Shown piece by piece: positions 61,492-64,000 of a DNA stretch of 64,000 nucleotides. Source of the stretch: Actinokineospora alba. GTDB taxonomy: Bacteria > Actinomycetota > Actinomycetes > Mycobacteriales > Pseudonocardiaceae. Location: the NCBI RefSeq assembly GCF_004362515.1, contig NZ_SNXU01000001.1, positions 1,922,001 through 1,986,000 of the forward strand. The letters run 5' to 3'. Within the stretch, counting starts at the first letter, position 1. Each line of letters begins with the position of its first letter. The position numbers and the translations under genes are program-made. Under the pieces are notes generated by a model, which searched no databases, was not told where the DNA came from, and saw only the letters and a list, made by a program, of their open reading frames with translations.

Positions 61492-62457
61492 CTAGCGAAC
61501 CTTCGCGCGGGCTCCGAATCGGGCTCCCCTTGTGCCCTCGCGGGCCGGATCGCCGCCGGTGGTGCGGGGGACGAGGGTCAGCAGGCTCGCCTCCGGCGGG
61601 CAGGCGAAACGCACTGGGGCGTAAGGGGAAGTGCCCATGCCGGCGGACACGTGCAGCCAGGTGTGCGCGCCCCAGCGCGACGAGCCGCGGGCCCGGGAGC
61701 GGTCGAGTTCGCAGTTGGTCACCAGGGCGCCGTAGCCGGGGATGCGGAGCTGGCCGCCGTGGGTGTGGCCGGCCAGGACGAGGTCGTAGCCGTCCTCGGC
61801 GAAGCGGTCGAGGACGCGCGGCTCCGGGGAGTGGGTGACGCCCAGCCGGAGGGTGGCCGTCCGGTCGGGGCGGCCTGCGATCTCGTCGTAGCGGTCGCGC
61901 TTGAGGTGGGGGTCGTCGACGCCGGCGGCGGCGATGAGGCGGCCGTCGATGGTCAGGCGGGTGCGTGTGTGGGTGAGGTCGTGCCAGCCACGCTCAAGCA
62001 TGGCGGCGCGCAGGTCGCGCCAGGGGAGGGAGATGCCGTGGATGCGCTTGTCCGAGGGGAACAGGTACCGCGCGGGGTTCTTCGGCTTGGGCGCGTAGTA
62101 GTCGTTGCTGCCGAAGACGAACAGCCCAGGCCGGTTGAGCAGCGGGTTCAGCGCCCGGATCACGGCGGGAACGGCCTGCTTGTGCGCGAGGTTGTCGCCG
62201 GTGTTGACGACCAGGTCCGGGTTGAGGCTGTCCAGCTCGGCGACCCACGCCTGCTTCGACTTCTGCCCGGGCATCATGTGCAGGTCGGAGATGTGCAGCA
62301 CGCGCAGCGGGCGGGAGCCCTCGGCCAGGACCGGCAGGGTCGCCTCCCGCAGCGTCCAGCGGGTCCGTTCGTATCCCGCGGCGTACGCGAGGGTGGCGGC
62401 GCCCAGGGCGGTCGTGCCGACGGCGATGCGGCGCAGGGTCGTGGCTAGGTCACTCAC
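61492..62457 (-). CDS. Metallophosphoesterase
   Basis: A 321-residue calcineurin-type phosphoesterase with an N-terminal signal anchor (about residues 8-25). Metal motifs are VLHISDLHMMP (D-x-H), DLVVNTGDNLAH (GD), FGSNDYYAP (GND-like), VTHSPEPR (His) and LAGHTHGGQLRIPG (GHxH). It corresponds to the Mycobacterium gene next to ponA2 (Rv3683 type). The GTG at 62457 is chosen because the longer frame to 62814 runs antisense to the YqeY gene. It is predicted to act at the membrane on a nucleotide or lipid substrate. Confidence 0.88.
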   Translation of the reverse strand: MSDLATTLRRIAVGTTALGAATLAYAAGYERTRWTLREATLPVLAEGSRPLRVLHISDLHMMPGQKSKQAWVAELDSLNPDLVVNTGDNLAHKQAVPAVIRALNPLLNRPGLFVFGSNDYYAPKPKNPARYLFPSDKRIHGISLPWRDLRAAMLERGWHDLTHTRTRLTIDGRLIAAAGVDDPHLKRDRYDEIAGRPDRTATLRLGVTHSPEPRVLDRFAEDGYDLVLAGHTHGGQLRIPGYGALVTNCELDRSRARGSSRWGAHTWLHVSAGMGTSPYAPVRFACPPEASLLTLVPRTTGGDPAREGTRGARFGARAKVR

Positions 62458-62526
62458 GCCAACGAGGGTACGGGGCGCGGTGTGCGTGCCGGGTATTGCG
62501 TTTGTGCGGCCAGTAGGGTTCTCGTC

Positions 62527-62997
62527 ATGGCTGAGCTCAAGAACCGGTTGCAGGCGGACCTGACCGCCGCGATGAAGGGCCGCGAGAAGACCCGAACGGC
62601 CTCCCTGCGGATGGCCCTCGCCGCGATCACCACCGAGGAGGTCGCGGGCGACTCGGCCAGGGAACTCACCGACGAAGAGGTCCTGAAGGTCCTGGCCCGC
62701 GAACTGAAGAAGCGCAAGGAAGCCGCGGAGGCCTTCGCGGGCGCCGGCCGCGCGGAGTCGGCCCAGGCCGAACTCGACGAGGCGGAGGTACTCGCCGCCT
62801 ACCTCCCCAAGCAACTCGACGACGCCGAACTCGCCGGGCTGGTGTCCGACGCTGTGGCTGAAGTCACAGAGCAGCTGGGCTCGGCGCCCGGCCCGAAGCA
62901 GATGGGCCAGGTCATGAAGGCTGCCAACGCCAAGGTCGCCGGCCGCGCCGATGGCGGCCGGGTGGCCGCCGCGGTGAAGGCCAAGCTCACAGGCTGA
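62527..62997 (+). CDS. GatB/YqeY domain protein
   Basis: A 156-residue protein with the YqeY domain: helix bundle LKNRLQADLTAAMKGREKTR, TASLRMALAAI, RELTDEEVLKVLARELKKRK, VLAAYLPKQLDDAELAGLVS, and the C-terminal PKQMGQVMKAANAKVAGRAD with a terminal KLTG. The family is thought to bind tRNA, as does the tail of GatB. The ATG at 62527 agrees with the family N-terminus. It is divergent from the metallophosphoesterase. Confidence 0.92.
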   Translation: MAELKNRLQADLTAAMKGREKTRTASLRMALAAITTEEVAGDSARELTDEEVLKVLARELKKRKEAAEAFAGAGRAESAQAELDEAEVLAAYLPKQLDDAELAGLVSDAVAEVTEQLGSAPGPKQMGQVMKAANAKVAGRADGGRVAAAVKAKLTG

Positions 62998-63013
62998 GCG
63001 GGCGAACCGAACG

Positions 63014-63054
63014 ACTCTGGGCCGCTATCCCTCGCTGGGATAGCGGCCCAGAGT
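63014..63054 (+). terminator. 18-bp perfect hairpin terminator after yqeY-like gene
   Basis: The stem ACTCTGGGCCGCTATCCC pairs perfectly around a 5-nt loop and is followed by GTTTCC, 17 bp past the stop. Its core CTGGGCCGCTATCCC is the same as that of the hairpin at 63843. Confidence 0.85.
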
Positions 63055-63060
63055 GTTTCC

Positions 63061-63841
63061 GGCGGCCGTGTGACCAGCCCGGGCTGGTCGGGTCGGCTGG
63101 TTGGGCTCGGCAGGTTGGGCAGGTGGTAGGTCAGTGGATCAGTAAGGGCAGCGGGCCGGTTGCGCTGGCAGGACAAGCGGCGGACTTACGAGGCTGGTTA
63201 GGCGGCGATCGGTTCGGGCGGACCGAGCGGGCTGCCTAGGCGGGCGATCGGTTCGGCCGGTTACCGGCGGGACGGTCTGTGATCAGGCGCGTGGGGTGGC
63301 CGGGGTGGGCCGATCGAGTTGGGCTGGGTGGGCGATGGGTTCGGTCGGGTCGACCGGCTGGGCGGTCTGTGTGCAGGCGCGGGGGCTGGTTGGGGTGGGT
63401 CGGCTGGGTGGGCGGACGGCTCGGTCGGTCGACCGGCTGGACGGCCTGTGATCCGGCGCGTGTGCCGGGCCGACCGGGGCGACCGGGCCGACCGGGGCGA
63501 CCGGGGCGACCGGGCCGACCGGGCTGGCTGGGCGGATGGTTCGGTCGGGTGGACCGGCTGGTGTTCGGTGGGGCAGGCGCGTGGGGTGGCCGGGTTGGCT
63601 GGGGCGGGCCATTCGGTTTGGTCGGGTCGACCGGCTGGACGGTCGGTGGATCAGGTGCACGGGGTGGCAGGGGTAGGTCGGCCGGGGTGACGGGGCTGGC
63701 CATCGATTCGGTCGGCGCCTGCCAGCCGGGTCGCCCAGCCGGGTGGGCTGGCAGGCCCGTGGAGTTGTGGCGTGGGGGATTGCGGTCGCCGCAGGTGGGT
63801 GGTTCTTCGCTGGTGCGGGCGTGCCTCACGAGGTTGGAAAT
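63061..63841. repeat. 0.8-kb gene-free tract of degenerate GC-rich repeats
   Basis: No credible gene is seen in these 780 bases. Open frames on both strands encode only low-complexity Pro/Arg or Gly/Arg/Trp strings. The DNA consists of about five imperfect units of 80-110 bp sharing GGTTCGGTCGGGT, GACCGGCTGG, GGTCTGTG, CAGGCGCG and GGGCTGGGTGGGCGG. An inner 12-bp tandem of the GGCCGACCGGGGCGACC type lies at about 63466-63525. The tract lies between two near-identical terminators of convergent genes. Confidence 0.75.
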
Positions 63842-63842
63842 G

Positions 63843-63883
63843 ACGCTGGGCCGCTATCCCCGACAGGGATAGCGGCCCAGCGT
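63843..63883 (-). terminator. 18-bp perfect hairpin terminator of the minus-strand gene
   Basis: The stem ACGCTGGGCCGCTATCCC / GGGATAGCGGCCCAGCGT has the loop CGACA. It lies two bases beyond the stop of the partial gene at the window end. Confidence 0.8.
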
Positions 63884-63885
63884 TG

Positions 63886-64000
63886 TCATGGATCAACCGG
63901 TCCGATGGTGATCGGTGGCCCGTTGCCCCCGCCATTGCCTGGTGGCCCGGTTCCGGGGCCGCCTGGTGGTGGCGGTAGGCCTGGGCCGCTGCCCGGTGGG
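63886..64000 (-). CDS. C-terminal tail of a probable penicillin-binding protein (truncated by window edge)
   Basis: The last 37 codons of a minus-strand gene, with a Gly/Pro-rich tail (GLPPPPGGPGTGPPGNGG, then PPITIGPVDP and TGA at 63886). Such tails close many actinobacterial class A penicillin-binding proteins. In mycobacteria the ponA2 gene sits beside the metallophosphoesterase gene, as here. A strong hairpin follows the stop. The rest of the gene is outside the window, so the identity is inferred from composition and synteny. Confidence 0.45.
   Translation of the reverse strand, partial: PPGSGPGLPPPPGGPGTGPPGNGGGNGPPITIGPVDP

Noticed and set aside
63466..63525. Possible CRISPR array in the GGCCGACCGGGGCGACC stretch
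   Set aside because: The repeats are 12 bp and contiguous, without unique spacers, and there are no cas genes.
63236..63872. Two 197-codon frames, one on each strand, in the repeat tract
   Set aside because: Both encode repetitive Pro/Arg or Gly/Trp/Arg strings without RBS or family resemblance; the frames follow from the DNA repeat.

Overview
The window is high-GC (roughly 70%) actinobacterial chromosome. The gene order ffs - dnaX - ybaB - recR - ask - asd, the Scr1-type XRE/DUF397 pair, the CU044_5270 remnant, the Rv0909-like and CsbD small proteins, and the metallophosphoesterase/PBP end all point to the order Pseudonocardiales (relatives of Actinokineospora, Saccharothrix or Amycolatopsis). 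The genus is inferred; no rRNA is present. I see no prophage, integrase, insertion sequence, CRISPR array or large biosynthetic cluster.

Layout. 0-12 kb: the end of an SGNH hydrolase, a DUF885 metallopeptidase-like protein, a YjdF membrane protein, a Cys-Gln thioester surface protein with an LPDTG anchor, an Rv0909-like small protein, a glycolipid-binding-like protein, an FN3 membrane protein, prephenate dehydrogenase, an M20 amidohydrolase and the tadA pair. 12-19.3 kb: CsbD, tRNA-Ser(CGA), an Imm35-like protein, a secreted LTD/EEP nuclease, aminopeptidase P, DUF2786, a B-lectin/LysM protein, tRNA-Ser(GGA) and the SRP RNA. 19.3-27 kb: an LLM oxidoreductase, dnaX, a decayed CU044_5270 pseudogene next to a 126-bp palindrome, a propeller-like protein with a cell-wall amidase, then ybaB-recR-kinase. 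27-33.4 kb: a five-gene dipeptide/oligopeptide ABC operon (permease - binding protein - permease - ATPase - ATPase), headed by a translationally coupled 30-codon ORF and interrupted by a strong hairpin. 33.4-47 kb: DinB, hydrolases, a flavin monooxygenase with a TPR-LuxR regulator, leuA with a Leu4 leader peptide and hairpin, small membrane proteins, a PIG-V-like mannosyltransferase with a nitroreductase, and the aspartate-family operon ask-asd. 47-64 kb: an LADTG-anchored SdrD-like protein, a DUF397/XRE pair, a Ser/Thr kinase, a PPVEEPA-repeat secreted protein, an MFS transporter, esterase, FMN reductase, S9 peptidase, [3Fe-4S] ferredoxin, two LRRLADxG repeat proteins, an AraC/GyrI regulator, tRNA-Pro(CGG), a metallophosphoesterase, a YqeY protein, a 0.8-kb degenerate repeat tract, and the last codons of a probable penicillin-binding protein.

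Connections. Much of the window is core metabolism and information processing with tight 4-bp stop/start overlaps (tadA pair, recR-kinase, dppBDF, ask-asd). The accessory parts are cell-surface and secreted proteins (two sortase substrates, the thioester protein, the PE-rich repeat protein, the LTD nuclease, the amidase) and regulators with unknown ligands. The clearest regulatory features are the leuA leader peptide and hairpin, the short ORF before the peptide-transport operon and the hairpin inside it. Many convergent gene pairs are separated by long perfect hairpins that abut stop codons. No single large undescribed system stands out. The best candidates for new biology are the leader ORF of the peptide transporter, the LRRLADxG repeat-protein pair, the 126-bp nested palindrome and the leaderless lectin-LysM protein.
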